A stretch of 64,000 nucleotides of DNA from Paenibacillaceae bacterium (GTDB lineage: Bacteria > Bacillota > Bacilli > Paenibacillales > Paenibacillaceae), in assembly GCA_004134985.1 (NCBI GenBank), contig REGQ01000027.1, forward strand, positions 27,891 to 91,890. The letters are read 5' to 3'. The notes beneath the pieces were generated by a model, which worked only from the letters and a program-made list of their open reading frames with translations, searched no databases and had not been told where the DNA came from. Position numbers and translations under genes: made by a program. Positions 1 to 8,927 of the stretch are shown here, piece after piece. How positions within the stretch are numbered: position 1 is the first letter of the stretch; the number at the start of each line of letters is the position of its first letter.

Positions 1-616
1 CAAGCTCGGCTGCGTAGGCAAGCCGGGTTTCCTGCCTGTCGACGACAAGGACGCGCCCGGCGCCCATCAGCAGAGCGGCCTGCAGCGTCAGCAGCCCGAT
101 CGGCCCTGCGCCGAAGATGATGAGGTCGTCGAAGCTTTGGCATCCGAGCCGTAAGGCATGGATGCAGACGGCCAGCGGCTCCGCCAGCGAAGCAAGCGCA
201 GAATCGACATGCTGCGCAATGACGTGGACGCTGCGCGCAGGGACGACAGCATAGTCCGCGAAGGCGCCGGGACGGTGGATGCCAACGATCTGGCGGCTGC
301 GGCATATGTTGGGATTGCCGGCGATGCAGCGGTCGCATTGGCCGCAGGCGATCAATGGATTGACGACGACTTTGTCGCCGATGCCTGTATGGGCTGGAGC
401 AGCACCAGCGCCCAGCGCGGCGATGATGCCGCAAAATTCATGACCCATCACCAGCGGTGGAATTCGCACGCTGCTATGGCCAAGATAGCCCTCAAGCTCG
501 CTGCCGCATATGCCTACTGCTTCCACGCGAATTAACACTTCGTGCGGACCAGGGACCGGAATTTCCCGATTTTCCAGCCCCAGCTGTTCAGGGCCATAAT
601 AAACGATTGTCTCCAT
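1..616 (-). CDS. Zinc-dependent alcohol dehydrogenase (MDR family), C-terminus cut by window edge
   Basis: The reverse strand reads METIVYYGPEQLGLENREI from an ATG preceded by AGAGG. About 205 codons lie in the window and the rest is beyond position 1. Visible marks of the medium-chain dehydrogenase family are GICGSE (catalytic zinc Cys), GHEFCG (zinc His and Glu), the four-Cys structural zinc loop CGQCDRC...C, and the start of the Rossmann fold at GAGPIGLL. Family members oxidise sugar alcohols, threonine or similar alcohols with NAD(P). It is the third gene of a leftward operon with the hydroxyacid dehydrogenase and the cyclase, so a role in the same catabolic route is inferred. The substrate cannot be named from sequence. 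Confidence 0.9.
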   Translation of the reverse strand, partial: METIVYYGPEQLGLENREIPVPGPHEVLIRVEAVGICGSELEGYLGHSSVRIPPLVMGHEFCGIIAALGAGAAPAHTGIGDKVVVNPLIACGQCDRCIAGNPNICRSRQIVGIHRPGAFADYAVVPARSVHVIAQHVDSALASLAEPLAVCIHALRLGCQSFDDLIIFGAGPIGLLTLQAALLMGAGRVLVVDRQETRLAYAAEL

Positions 617-668
617 AGCTGTTATCCTCTCTTTATTCGCCATCTGAGCTTTCGTCTGCGGCTGCAGG

Positions 669-1631
669 CTACAGACCATTGATCACGTGCTTGGGCCGTT
701 GCCCTGCGAAGACGCGCTCCACCTCAAGCGCCGCATAAAGCTGCAGTCTGGAGAGGGCGCTCTCAGAGTACCAGGCACAATGGCTGGTCACGATACAATT
801 GTCAAGCTGCAGCAGCGGGTGGCCCGGAGTGATCGGCTCGATTTCCAGTACATCCAACCCTGCTCCGCCGATTTCCCGATTTTGCAGCGCTATAGCCAAT
901 GCATCGGTATCGATAACCCCGCCGCGCGAAGTGTTGACAAGGTGAGCGGTGGGCTTCATTGCGTGCAACACCTGCGCATTAATCAAATGTCGCGTCTGCT
1001 CGGTGAGCGGAAGATGTAGGGATAGCAGATCGCTATCGGCTATGAGTGTATCCCAGCTGACCTGCTCCACCTGAAGCGTGTCATACACCTCCGCTTTGAC
1101 AAAGGGATCGTATGCGATTACCCGCAGGCCAAACGCTTGGGCGCGCTTGGCGACAGCGCGGGCGATATTACCGAAGCCGGCCAGGCCAAGCGTGCTCTCC
1201 TGAAGGCCCAGGATCGGTCTGAATGGCGCGATCTCCCAGATGCCGCGCCGTACCTGTGCGTGGGTGGCGACAATTTTTCGGGCTGAGGCAAGCAGCAGCG
1301 ACATGGCGTGGTCAGCGACCTCATTGATGGCGTAGTCAGGTACATTGACAACCGGGATGCCGTGAAATTTGGCCGCTTCCAGATCGACATTATCGACACC
1401 GATGCCATAGCGGACAATAATTCGGCAGCGTGACATGCCGGCAATCGCCTCAGCGGTCACAGGGGCCCATTGGGTCAGCACGGCATCCGCGTCGCGGCAC
1501 AGGTTGGCGACTTCTCCGGCAGTTCTGCATTGGCCGGGAATGACTTCGAAGCCGACGGGCTCCAGAACGTTCTTCTCTTGCTTCAAATCAGGAAAGCCGT
1601 AATCCGTTACGACTGCAGTATACTTGGCCAT
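669..1631 (-). CDS. CtBP-like D-isomer-specific 2-hydroxyacid dehydrogenase
   Basis: A 320-residue NAD(P)-dependent dehydrogenase of the D-2-hydroxyacid family, C-terminal-binding-protein branch. The nucleotide-binding motif is GFGNIA near residue 153, with an Asp (YDP) at the end of the second strand. The catalytic triad is visible as Arg236 in NTSRGG, Glu265 in VLEIEP and His284 in TSHCAW. Length is normal for the family. It lies between the cyclase and the alcohol dehydrogenase on the same strand with short gaps, so the three are probably cotranscribed. The family interconverts 2-oxo and 2-hydroxy acids; the actual acid is unknown. The start ATG follows an AGGAG-like site. Confidence 0.9.
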   Translation of the reverse strand: MAKYTAVVTDYGFPDLKQEKNVLEPVGFEVIPGQCRTAGEVANLCRDADAVLTQWAPVTAEAIAGMSRCRIIVRYGIGVDNVDLEAAKFHGIPVVNVPDYAINEVADHAMSLLLASARKIVATHAQVRRGIWEIAPFRPILGLQESTLGLAGFGNIARAVAKRAQAFGLRVIAYDPFVKAEVYDTLQVEQVSWDTLIADSDLLSLHLPLTEQTRHLINAQVLHAMKPTAHLVNTSRGGVIDTDALAIALQNREIGGAGLDVLEIEPITPGHPLLQLDNCIVTSHCAWYSESALSRLQLYAALEVERVFAGQRPKHVINGL

Positions 1632-1676
1632 ATGGGTCTCCTCTTGTGATCAGGATAGGCAGTGCTCCGCCTGTTG

Positions 1677-2327
1677 TCAGGGTGAGTCCTCAAGCATGGC
1701 GACTGCGCGGATTGGGGCGCCGTCGCGGCCGCTAACCTTGAGCGGGGCAGCCATGAAGAAAAACTCGCTTTGCTTTACTTGATCCAGATAGGCAAGGCCC
1801 TCGACAATGACAATTTCTGCTCCGAGCAAAATTTTATGAACCGGATCGTAATCAGCCGGATTTGGCGTCGGGACATCCATGCCGATCATGCCGATTTTGC
1901 GGTCAGCCAGCCATTGCGCCAGTTCGAGCGTCATATAGGGAAAGTCGGAGAAATAATGAAGGCCAGGAAACTGCTTATACCAGTCCGTGCGATAGATGAT
2001 GCGCGAACCTTCCGTAATATAAGATTCAAAAGGAAGGAAATCGCTTACACAAATCGGTTCTTTCGCCTGCTTATGCGACAAATCGATCAGAAAAGCTTCT
2101 CCAATACACTTATGCAGATCAAGCTGTTCGACCGTTTTGCCATCCGCTAGAAAGTGGAATGGCGCATCAAGGTGAGTACCTTGATGCGTGCTTAACGAAA
2201 GCTGAGAAATGTTGTAACCGATCGTTTCAATTGTGTTGTGAACTACGACTGCGCATTTGGGGTCCCAGGCGAAGGTTGGTGCACCGTGATAAATGTCTAA
2301 CGACAAATCAACAAGCTGACGGGCCAT
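1677..2327 (-). CDS. Cyclase-family metal-dependent hydrolase (kynurenine formamidase-like fold)
   Basis: A 216-residue member of the cyclase family (PF04199 type), which includes kynurenine formamidase and isatin hydrolase. The metal-binding signature HQGTHLDAPFHF is present. An in-frame GTG 15 bases further out would start inside the Shine-Dalgarno sequence GGGAGGG, so the ATG seven bases after that site is taken as the start. It is the first gene of the leftward operon and is transcribed from the consensus promoter just upstream. With a hydroxyacid dehydrogenase and an alcohol dehydrogenase behind it, hydrolysis of a lactone, amide or cyclic intermediate in a catabolic route is likely, but the substrate is not evident. 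Confidence 0.88.
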   Translation of the reverse strand: MARQLVDLSLDIYHGAPTFAWDPKCAVVVHNTIETIGYNISQLSLSTHQGTHLDAPFHFLADGKTVEQLDLHKCIGEAFLIDLSHKQAKEPICVSDFLPFESYITEGSRIIYRTDWYKQFPGLHYFSDFPYMTLELAQWLADRKIGMIGMDVPTPNPADYDPVHKILLGAEIVIVEGLAYLDQVKQSEFFFMAAPLKVSGRDGAPIRAVAMLEDSP

Positions 2328-2366
2328 TCTAATCCCTCCCACAAATAAAATGATCTTGATAATTTC

Positions 2367-2395
2367 ATCATATTTAACGGGATGGGATATGTCAA
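2367..2395 (-). promoter_or_regulatory. Sigma-A promoter of the cyclase/dehydrogenase operon
   Basis: On the reverse strand a perfect -35 box TTGACA and a -10 box TATGAT are separated by 17 bases. Transcription would begin roughly 30 bases before the cyclase start codon. The -35 box directly touches the inverted repeat on its upstream side. Confidence 0.8.
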
Positions 2396-2422
2396 TATAT
2401 CCAATTATCTAAATTGGATATA
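2396..2422. promoter_or_regulatory. Perfect 11-bp inverted repeat, likely operator of the GntR/LacI regulator
   Basis: TATATCCAATT and its exact complement AATTGGATATA flank a 5-base spacer. The palindrome abuts the -35 box of the catabolic operon and lies 9 bases past the stop codon of the regulator gene. No T-run follows on either side, so an operator is more likely than a terminator. The same 10-base half-site ATATCCAATT occurs upstream of the regulator itself. Confidence 0.7.
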
Positions 2423-2430
2423 AAATAAAC

Positions 2431-3585
2431 TTAATCAACTACAGTGGGCGAGATGATAATTTCCCGTGGCTCCCCGGGCTCCCGCATCGATGCTACAAGC
2501 AGCCGAGCCGCTGAACGGCCCATTTGGAGCGGATGCTGGTTAATATAGGCAGCTGGCGGTACGGAGCGAGGTCTTACGGTCGGTTCATCGACGCAGACGA
2601 TGAGGATATCCGTGCGTCCCCGGGCCGCACATTCGCGCCCAACATAGTGAGCGAGCAATGCATCCGCGGCAGCGATGGCCTGTAGCTGAGGGTTGCGGTT
2701 CAGCAGCTCCACGATTTCCGATGGCACTTCGCTAGCATCTTCATCCAACTGGCGAGCCAGCACTTGGTTGGGGACATAAGCGATGCATTCCGGAGGAAGC
2801 GGGCGAACTGCCTTGTTCAGCAGGGCGGATTGAAATCCATACATCCGCTCTTTGACGCCGAAGGTGAACGCCGCAGGGTAGGTCACGAGTCCGATCTGTT
2901 CACAGCCTTGCTCCAGCAGATAGCCGGCCATCAACGCCCCAACTTCCCCGGTGTCGCAGCATACGCCGTTGGCTCGCAGGTCGCGGGCGGTTTTTTCGAC
3001 GAGCACTACAGGATAGCGGTCCAGAATCAACCGCACGATTTCGTCGCTAAGGTGGCCATCCTGATTGGGTACGATAATGAGCCCATCAACAGGCAGCGCA
3101 AGCAGCTCTCGCAACGCCTCGTCCTCGGATTGCCGGTCGGTCGTCCGCTTGAAGACAAGGCAGCAGCCATGACGGGACAATTCGTTTTCCACTCCGGCCA
3201 GCAGCAGCGATGAATAATGGAATTCCAGCCACGGAATGACGAACCCGATCAGCTTGCTGCGCGGCGCTTCCTGGCTGCTGCCAGAATCTAAGCGAGCGCT
3301 GATTGATGATATGTTCGATCCGCCCCCTGATGGCATCGGACCACCATCTGGCTGAGCGGTATCTGACTGAACGGCGACGAATGTTCCTTTGCCGCGATGG
3401 CGGTAAAGCACACTGCTATGGACAAGGCCGACAATGGCATTTTTGGCCGTAATGCGGCTGACACCAAAATGCTCGGCCAGCAGCCGCTCCGATGGAATGC
3501 GTGAGCCTGGCGGCCATTCACCTGTTTTAATTTTATTTTGGATATAGGATTGGATTTGGGCATAGAGCGGAAGATCAGTGTTCAT
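2431..3585 (-). CDS. GntR-type DNA-binding domain fused to LacI-type sugar/effector-binding domain (AraR-like regulator)
   Basis: A 384-residue regulator. Residues 1-75 form a GntR winged helix (PPGSRIPSERLLAEHFGVSR, then YRHRGKGTFV). After a Ser/Gly-rich linker, residues from about 108 onward form a periplasmic-binding-protein-like effector domain (KLIGFVIP, then ASMREPGEP near the end). This is the architecture of AraR and relatives, which repress sugar or acid catabolic genes until the effector binds. An AAGGAG site precedes the ATG. It is encoded directly upstream of the catabolic operon on the same strand. The shared palindrome half-sites before this gene and before the operon suggest it controls both. 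Confidence 0.9.
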   Translation of the reverse strand: MNTDLPLYAQIQSYIQNKIKTGEWPPGSRIPSERLLAEHFGVSRITAKNAIVGLVHSSVLYRHRGKGTFVAVQSDTAQPDGGPMPSGGGSNISSISARLDSGSSQEAPRSKLIGFVIPWLEFHYSSLLLAGVENELSRHGCCLVFKRTTDRQSEDEALRELLALPVDGLIIVPNQDGHLSDEIVRLILDRYPVVLVEKTARDLRANGVCCDTGEVGALMAGYLLEQGCEQIGLVTYPAAFTFGVKERMYGFQSALLNKAVRPLPPECIAYVPNQVLARQLDEDASEVPSEIVELLNRNPQLQAIAAADALLAHYVGRECAARGRTDILIVCVDEPTVRPRSVPPAAYINQHPLQMGRSAARLLVASMREPGEPREIIISPTVVD

Positions 3586-3671
3586 CGTTAGACTCCTTTA
3601 TCGATCAATGACGCTGTCCGCCCAAACGGCGAACATTTCCCTGATGCTGTTGAGTAGTGGTATTAAAAGAG

Positions 3672-3690
3672 ATATCCAATTGTAAGGATA
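3672..3690. promoter_or_regulatory. Operator-like site upstream of the GntR/LacI regulator
   Basis: ATATCCAATT, identical to one arm of the palindrome at the operon promoter, is followed after 4 bases by AGGATA. The result is a looser dyad TATCC-N8-GGATA. Its position about 90 bases upstream of the regulator start fits autoregulation. Confidence 0.5.
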
Positions 3691-3888
3691 GTATTACATT
3701 ACCAACAAACTGGCTTGATGACAACATCCGCATCATACGTCTGTTTCTCCCATTTTGTTGCATCTAAAAGTGGAACATGAGATTAATCGTGGGGTTATGT
3801 TTAGCTAAATGCTAATAAAAGCAGGTATAATGGATTATAAAATGACTATCTCTAAAGGTATTTATAATATACAACATGGGGGGATTAC

Positions 3889-4458
3889 ATGTCCTGGAGC
3901 AAAATGAAGCAAAATCTGGAGAGTTTTCTTTGTCCTGCGTTACATGGAAGAGTCGAATACCGATCAACGAGTTACCGTTATTTACCTGATAAAGCGGGGA
4001 TTTGTTACATTTCGGTAGATAAAAAAAACGTACTTAATATGAGCGATACAACCAATTTGATCAAGTGGTATCAGACGGAGCAGGAAATTAAGAATGATTC
4101 AGAAATGGATATTCCTATCAGCCATGAAGAAATCGAAGCCGTCAGAACAGCTATGAATGGGAAAGTTCCTGAGGAACGTCTAAAAGTAATGGCTAGAAGT
4201 AAAAAACGATCCGAATTAGCAAAGGAACTCTGTTCAGCACAGTCAACACTTAGTAAATCAAATTTTGTAGTTGTAGCTACGAAGTTTTTAGCTACCTCTA
4301 TAGAGGAAAGCATGGAGAGCAAGGATATTTTGTTGAATATTCTAGCTTTGGTGGACAGGCGAGTTGGGAAAAAACGAATTTTAAACATGGCCGAGAAAAT
4401 AAAGTTAAAGCATCCCATTGTGCAGTATTTTTATGAATTACGGCTTAGTACTTTATGA
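3889..4458 (+). CDS. Conserved hypothetical protein, resembles SF0329 family
   Basis: A 189-residue soluble protein beginning MSWSKMKQNLESFLCPAL. The N-terminal third, with RVEYRSTSYRYLPDKAG and CYISVDKK, matches my memory of the SF0329 family, whose function is unknown. The C-terminal half is Lys-rich and predicted helical, with no catalytic motif I recognise. A GGGGGG run stands just before the ATG, and TATAAT at 3826-3831 could be its -10 box. It is clearly more AT-rich than the AraC/mannosidase genes that follow, and it stands alone between oppositely regulated units. Confidence 0.65.
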   Translation: MSWSKMKQNLESFLCPALHGRVEYRSTSYRYLPDKAGICYISVDKKNVLNMSDTTNLIKWYQTEQEIKNDSEMDIPISHEEIEAVRTAMNGKVPEERLKVMARSKKRSELAKELCSAQSTLSKSNFVVVATKFLATSIEESMESKDILLNILALVDRRVGKKRILNMAEKIKLKHPIVQYFYELRLSTL

Positions 4459-4619
4459 AAACGAATAACTCACTCATACGCTATTTTCCCTTATAGGTTG
4501 GTCATTCACCGCTCTATTTTTGTTGGAGAGGCGGACTGCCCGTCCGTCCCGTCTCTTGTGACCCATCCGCAAATAGGCTAAACTGGGGATAACGACATCG
4601 ACCGTGGGAGACGACCACA

Positions 4620-5450
4620 ATGAACCCTTGGCATGAGAAAATTACGCTGAAAACGGACAATCCGCTGAGAATTATCGTCGGCCACGAAGAGGCCGGCATG
4701 CCTTCGCACTGGCATGAGGAAATCGAGATCGTTCATATTCTCGAAGGCCATTTACACATCGCCATCAACGACGATACGTACGCTCTTAGGAGCCGGGATA
4801 TATTGCTGATCAGCTCATGCGCCGGCCACCGCTTTTACCCGAATCCGGCAGGCTGCGGCAAGATCATTCTCCAGATCGGCAAGTCCGTCTTCGGCGACTA
4901 TTCCGACGGCGTCCTCGGTCGCCGGTTTACGTCGCCGCTGCTCACTCCGGAAGATGAGCTGCACGGCAAGCTGGAGCCAATCATCCATGCGATTTTGCAC
5001 GAGTGGGGCGAGGGCGGCGAAGGGTTCGAGCTCGTCATCAAAGCCCGCATTCATGACCTGGGCGCGGTCATTATCCGCTCCGTGCCGATGGAAGCGTATT
5101 CGCAGCAGGAGCGGACCCGGCAGCTCGAACAGCTGGAAAGGCTGCGCAATGTCATGTCGCACATCGAGCAGGACTACGCTTCCGGCATTACGCTGCAGCA
5201 AGCTGCGGACTTGGCGGGCTACAGCCCAACGTATTTTTCCCGCTTTTTCAAGGAAGTGACGGGCACCGGATTCGTGGACTACGTCAACGAATTCCGCGCG
5301 AGTGTCGCGATGTCGCTGCTGCAGAGCAGTTACGGTGAATCCGTGACGGACATCGCCTTTCAGGCGGGCTTCAACAGCATCGAGACATTCAACCGCGTCT
5401 TCAAAAAAGTAAGCGGCTTGACCCCCTCGCAGTTCCGTAACAAAAAATGA
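4620..5450 (+). CDS. AraC-family regulator with cupin sensor domain
   Basis: A 276-residue protein. Residues 1-130 form a cupin-type sensor (HWHEEIEIVHILEGHLHIAI, then SRDILLISSCAGH). The last 100 residues form the double helix-turn-helix of AraC/XylS proteins: LQQAADLAGYSPTYFSRFFKE, then VTDIAFQAGFNSIETFNRVF and GLTPSQFR. It sits 133 bases ahead of the GH38 mannosidase on the same strand, separated by a terminator, so it probably activates that gene in response to a sugar. Both genes are notably GC-rich compared with their neighbours, which may point to joint acquisition. Confidence 0.9.
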   Translation: MNPWHEKITLKTDNPLRIIVGHEEAGMPSHWHEEIEIVHILEGHLHIAINDDTYALRSRDILLISSCAGHRFYPNPAGCGKIILQIGKSVFGDYSDGVLGRRFTSPLLTPEDELHGKLEPIIHAILHEWGEGGEGFELVIKARIHDLGAVIIRSVPMEAYSQQERTRQLEQLERLRNVMSHIEQDYASGITLQQAADLAGYSPTYFSRFFKEVTGTGFVDYVNEFRASVAMSLLQSSYGESVTDIAFQAGFNSIETFNRVFKKVSGLTPSQFRNKK

Positions 5451-5462
5451 CGGATCGTTCGC

Positions 5463-5496
5463 AACCTCTGACAGGAACTGTCGGGGGTTCTTTTTT
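5463..5496 (+). terminator. Rho-independent terminator after the AraC gene
   Basis: A 12-bp stem (AACC, TCT/GGG wobbles, GACAG/CTGTC) with a GAA loop is followed by C and six Ts. Confidence 0.85.
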
Positions 5497-5583
5497 ATAG
5501 TAGAGGTAGTTCGCGGGGCATGTCCGTCACTGATCGGGCTGTCGTTCACGGATTAACGAAAGTAAACAAAAGGAGAATGCGGA

Positions 5584-8500
5584 ATGATTCATAAAAACCA
5601 TATACAGAAGACACTGGGCAAGATGAAGAAGATCGAAGAGATATACGATGGCTACATCTACGACAAAGCGGCCGAGGTGCCGGTACAGTATATGGAGACG
5701 AACGAGCATCTGTATGCCGTTCCGACAGAAGACGCCGCGTGGCTGCCGGCGGAGCGCGGCCTCGTATGGGGCCGTCCGTGGAGCTCGATCTGGTTCAAAG
5801 GATCGTTCGAGGTACCGGCATCGCTTCACGGGCGCAAACTTTACGTACAAGCACGGACCGACGGCGTCGAGACGTTCTTTTGGGTGAATGGCAAGCCCAA
5901 GGGCATCTTCACCCATCCGAAGGATGCCGAGAACCGGGGCAACCATCGAGCGCAGCTGCTGACCGCGGAAGCGAGGGCCGGCGACCGCTACGAACTGGCG
6001 TTCGAAGGGTATGCGGGCCATCCATGCGTCGGAACACAGCCTTACCAACAATACGAGACGAGCGACGGCAGTCCGATCCGCTACGAGCGCATCTTCCAAT
6101 CAATCGACATCGCGGTTTGCCGCGAAGAGGTAGAGGAATTCGTCTATACGCTGCGTACGCTGAACCAGATCGTTCGCTCAGGGGATGTCGACGATTTCCG
6201 CAAAGGAAAAATCGAAAACGCACTCATCGACGCGTTCGCAAGCTTGTCGCAGTCGCCGGACGAGGAAACAGAGGACGAATGGCGCTCGGGCATCGCGGGC
6301 GCGAACGGCTTGCTGAAGCCGTTGCTGGACACGGCCAACAGCGCATCCGGGCCGTCGATCGGCTTGATCGGGCATTCGCATATGGATACCGCGTGGCTGT
6401 GGACGCTCGACGAGACGATCCGCAAGTGCGCGCGTACGTATGCCAACGCGCTGAGCCTGATGGAGCAATATCCGGAGTATACGTTCGTCCAAAGCTCGGC
6501 CTTTCATGCGGAGCTGATGCGGCGGCACTATCCTGATATTTTCGAAGGCATCAAGCGGCGCGTGGCGGAAGGACGCTGGGAGCCGAACGGCGGCGTCTGG
6601 ATTGAGAGCGATTGCAACCTCGTGAGCGGGGAATCGCTCGTACGCCAATTTCTGAAGGGTCAGCGGTATACGCGGGAGCATTTCGGTTATCAGTCTGACA
6701 CCTTCTGGCTGCCGGACACCTTCGGTTACAGCGCAGCTATTCCTCAGATCATGGCTGGCGTAGGCATTCGCTACTTCTTGACGACAAAGCTGAGCTGGAA
6801 CGACACCAACCATTTCCCGTACGATACGTTCCGCTGGCGCGGCATGGATGGGACGGAGGTGCTGACGCATTTCAATACGATCCATTGCTGGCCGGATGCG
6901 GAGACGCTTATCAATCGGGCGTACGATAGAGGGAACAACGGCATCAAGCACCGGCAAGTGAACGACCGGCGGCTTGTCTCCTACGGCTTTGGCGACGGCG
7001 GCGGCGGTCCGACGCGCGAGATGGTCGAGATGTCGCGCCGCGTGCAGGACACGGAAGGCGTGCCGCGCTCCTCGCATACGATGGTGAGCCGGTTCATGCA
7101 GGAGCTGGAGCAATCGGTCGTACGTCCGCCGCTGCACGTAGGCGAGTTGTACTTCGAAGGGCATCGCGGCACGTTGACGCAGATGCACCAGATCAAGCGC
7201 AACAACCGCAAGGCGGAATTCGCGCTGCGCGATCTGGAGTTCGCGGAGACGATTGCGCTGGCCTACGGCTTCGGACAACAGGCGGCGCGCACGGCGGAGC
7301 TGTACGAGACACTGCTTATTAACCAGTTCCACGATATTTTGCCGGGGACGTCGATTCCGGAAGTGCATGACCGCGCCGTCAGGGAAGTCGACGAACTGAT
7401 TGAGGAAGCAGAGCAGGCGACGCGCGGGCTGCTCGCGGCATCTTCCGACGGTAATAACGAAGGCGTTGGCGAGGTAACGGTGTTCAACACGCTGAGCTGG
7501 GATCGAAGCGGCACGATTGCGCTTCCGGCCGAGCTCGCTTCCGGCGCGCTTCCGGCGGATCCGTCACTCGCGAGCCAGCAGGTCGAAGACGTCTTCGGCC
7601 GGCGGAAGCTGCTCGTTGACGGCGTCGTCTTGCCCGCGATGGGCGCGGCGACCGTTGCTCTCGCCAAGGGCGGCGACTCCGCATCCGCATCCGCGCCGTC
7701 CCCGTTCCGATGCGACGGCAACGTCGTGGAGACGCCATTCGCGATCGCGACATTCGACGAGCACGGCTATATCGCCTCGTTCGTCGACAAGGCGTCGAGC
7801 CGCGAGCTGCGCGGCGGCGGCTATCCGCTGAACGCGCTGCTGCTAGGCGAAGATTTGCCGGGCGCCTGGGACAACTGGGACATCGACCGCGACCAATCGT
7901 CTAAGCTTCGTCTGCAGACAGGGCTGACGGTCCGCGCTGTCGTCGCCGACGGTCCGCTGCAGCTTCGCATCCGCAGTGAATACCGGATCGGCAAAGCTTC
8001 GACGCTGAAGCAGGACATCGTGTTCCACGCGAATACGGCGCGCGTCGACTTCGAGACGCTCGTCGACTGGCAGGAGAAGCATCGCCTGCTGAAGGTCGGC
8101 TTCGACGTCGACGTGTTGACTGCGAGCTCTCGCCACGAAATCCAGTTCGGCCACGTCGAGCGGCCGACGCACGACAATACGCCGTACGATCAAGGCATGT
8201 TCGAGGTGTGCAACCACAAGTGGACGGACTTGTCGGAGAATCGGTTCGGCGTCGCGTTGCTGAACGACGGCAAATACGGCCTGTCCGTATCCGGCTCTGA
8301 CATGCGGCTGACGCTGCACAAGGGCGGGACGCATCCGGATCCGCGCGGCGACGCGGGATTGCACGAGACGATCTACTCGCTGCTGCCGCATCAGAGCGGA
8401 TTCGCCGCCGAGACGGTTATCCGTCCGGCTTACGAGCTGAACGTCGAGCCGATTGCGATCCTCGGGCGCACCGCTCTCCCATCGTTCGTCGCGATCGACG

Positions 8501-8742
8501 CGCCGAACGTCATCGTGGAGGCGTTAAAGCTGGCGGAGGAGGGCGACGCGTACGTTCTGCGCCTGTATGAGGCGGAACGTTCCGCCGTCAAGGGAGCGAA
8601 GCTGCGCTTCGGCGTCGCGCCTTCGAGCGTGTCGTTGACGAACTTGCTCGAAGAGGAGCTGGAGCCGCTGCAAGTGCGAGACGGCGAGCTATCGCTCGAT
8701 TTTCGCGCGTTCGAGATCAAGACGATCAAGGTACAGATGTAA
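5584..8742 (+). CDS. GH38 alpha-mannosidase
   Basis: A 1052-residue glycoside hydrolase of family 38, the usual length for the family. After an N-terminal beta domain of about 250 residues, the catalytic domain opens with GHSHMDTAWLW near residue 262, where His and Asp are zinc ligands. The nucleophile Asp is expected in TFWLPDTFGYSAAIPQI near residue 378. Further motifs are NQFHDILPGTSIPEVHD and a long beta-rich C-terminal half. No signal peptide is seen, so it probably acts on imported oligomannosides or glycan fragments in the cytoplasm. The preceding AraC regulator likely controls it. Very GC-rich codon use sets it apart from adjacent genes. Confidence 0.95.
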   Translation: MIHKNHIQKTLGKMKKIEEIYDGYIYDKAAEVPVQYMETNEHLYAVPTEDAAWLPAERGLVWGRPWSSIWFKGSFEVPASLHGRKLYVQARTDGVETFFWVNGKPKGIFTHPKDAENRGNHRAQLLTAEARAGDRYELAFEGYAGHPCVGTQPYQQYETSDGSPIRYERIFQSIDIAVCREEVEEFVYTLRTLNQIVRSGDVDDFRKGKIENALIDAFASLSQSPDEETEDEWRSGIAGANGLLKPLLDTANSASGPSIGLIGHSHMDTAWLWTLDETIRKCARTYANALSLMEQYPEYTFVQSSAFHAELMRRHYPDIFEGIKRRVAEGRWEPNGGVWIESDCNLVSGESLVRQFLKGQRYTREHFGYQSDTFWLPDTFGYSAAIPQIMAGVGIRYFLTTKLSWNDTNHFPYDTFRWRGMDGTEVLTHFNTIHCWPDAETLINRAYDRGNNGIKHRQVNDRRLVSYGFGDGGGGPTREMVEMSRRVQDTEGVPRSSHTMVSRFMQELEQSVVRPPLHVGELYFEGHRGTLTQMHQIKRNNRKAEFALRDLEFAETIALAYGFGQQAARTAELYETLLINQFHDILPGTSIPEVHDRAVREVDELIEEAEQATRGLLAASSDGNNEGVGEVTVFNTLSWDRSGTIALPAELASGALPADPSLASQQVEDVFGRRKLLVDGVVLPAMGAATVALAKGGDSASASAPSPFRCDGNVVETPFAIATFDEHGYIASFVDKASSRELRGGGYPLNALLLGEDLPGAWDNWDIDRDQSSKLRLQTGLTVRAVVADGPLQLRIRSEYRIGKASTLKQDIVFHANTARVDFETLVDWQEKHRLLKVGFDVDVLTASSRHEIQFGHVERPTHDNTPYDQGMFEVCNHKWTDLSENRFGVALLNDGKYGLSVSGSDMRLTLHKGGTHPDPRGDAGLHETIYSLLPHQSGFAAETVIRPAYELNVEPIAILGRTALPSFVAIDAPNVIVEALKLAEEGDAYVLRLYEAERSAVKGAKLRFGVAPSSVSLTNLLEEELEPLQVRDGELSLDFRAFEIKTIKVQM

Positions 8743-8864
8743 TTAGGCGTATGACGGAAACAGTAAGGCGAGGTGAAGTCGGGTCCATGCTTAGCGTTCT
8801 GAGCGTAGATGACGAACTTAAGCATGTGACGCTCGGCTGACTTACCAGCCCCGACGCAACCGAG

Positions 8865-8907
8865 AAAGGCCCATGGGAATTGTCGTTCCCATGGGCCTTT
8901 CCTTATT
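8865..8907. terminator. Terminator hairpin after the mannosidase
   Basis: Perfect 15-bp arms (AAAGGCCCATGGGAA and its complement) around a 6-base loop, then CCTTATT. The A-rich 5' side would also serve leftward transcription. Confidence 0.8.
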
Positions 8908-8927
8908 CCCGGGCCGCGTGATCAAGG

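Noticed and set aside
6178..7368. Long antisense frame (396 codons) over the mannosidase gene
   Set aside because: Typical shadow frame of a GC-rich gene: Arg/His-rich composition, no binding site, fully inside GH38 coding sequence.
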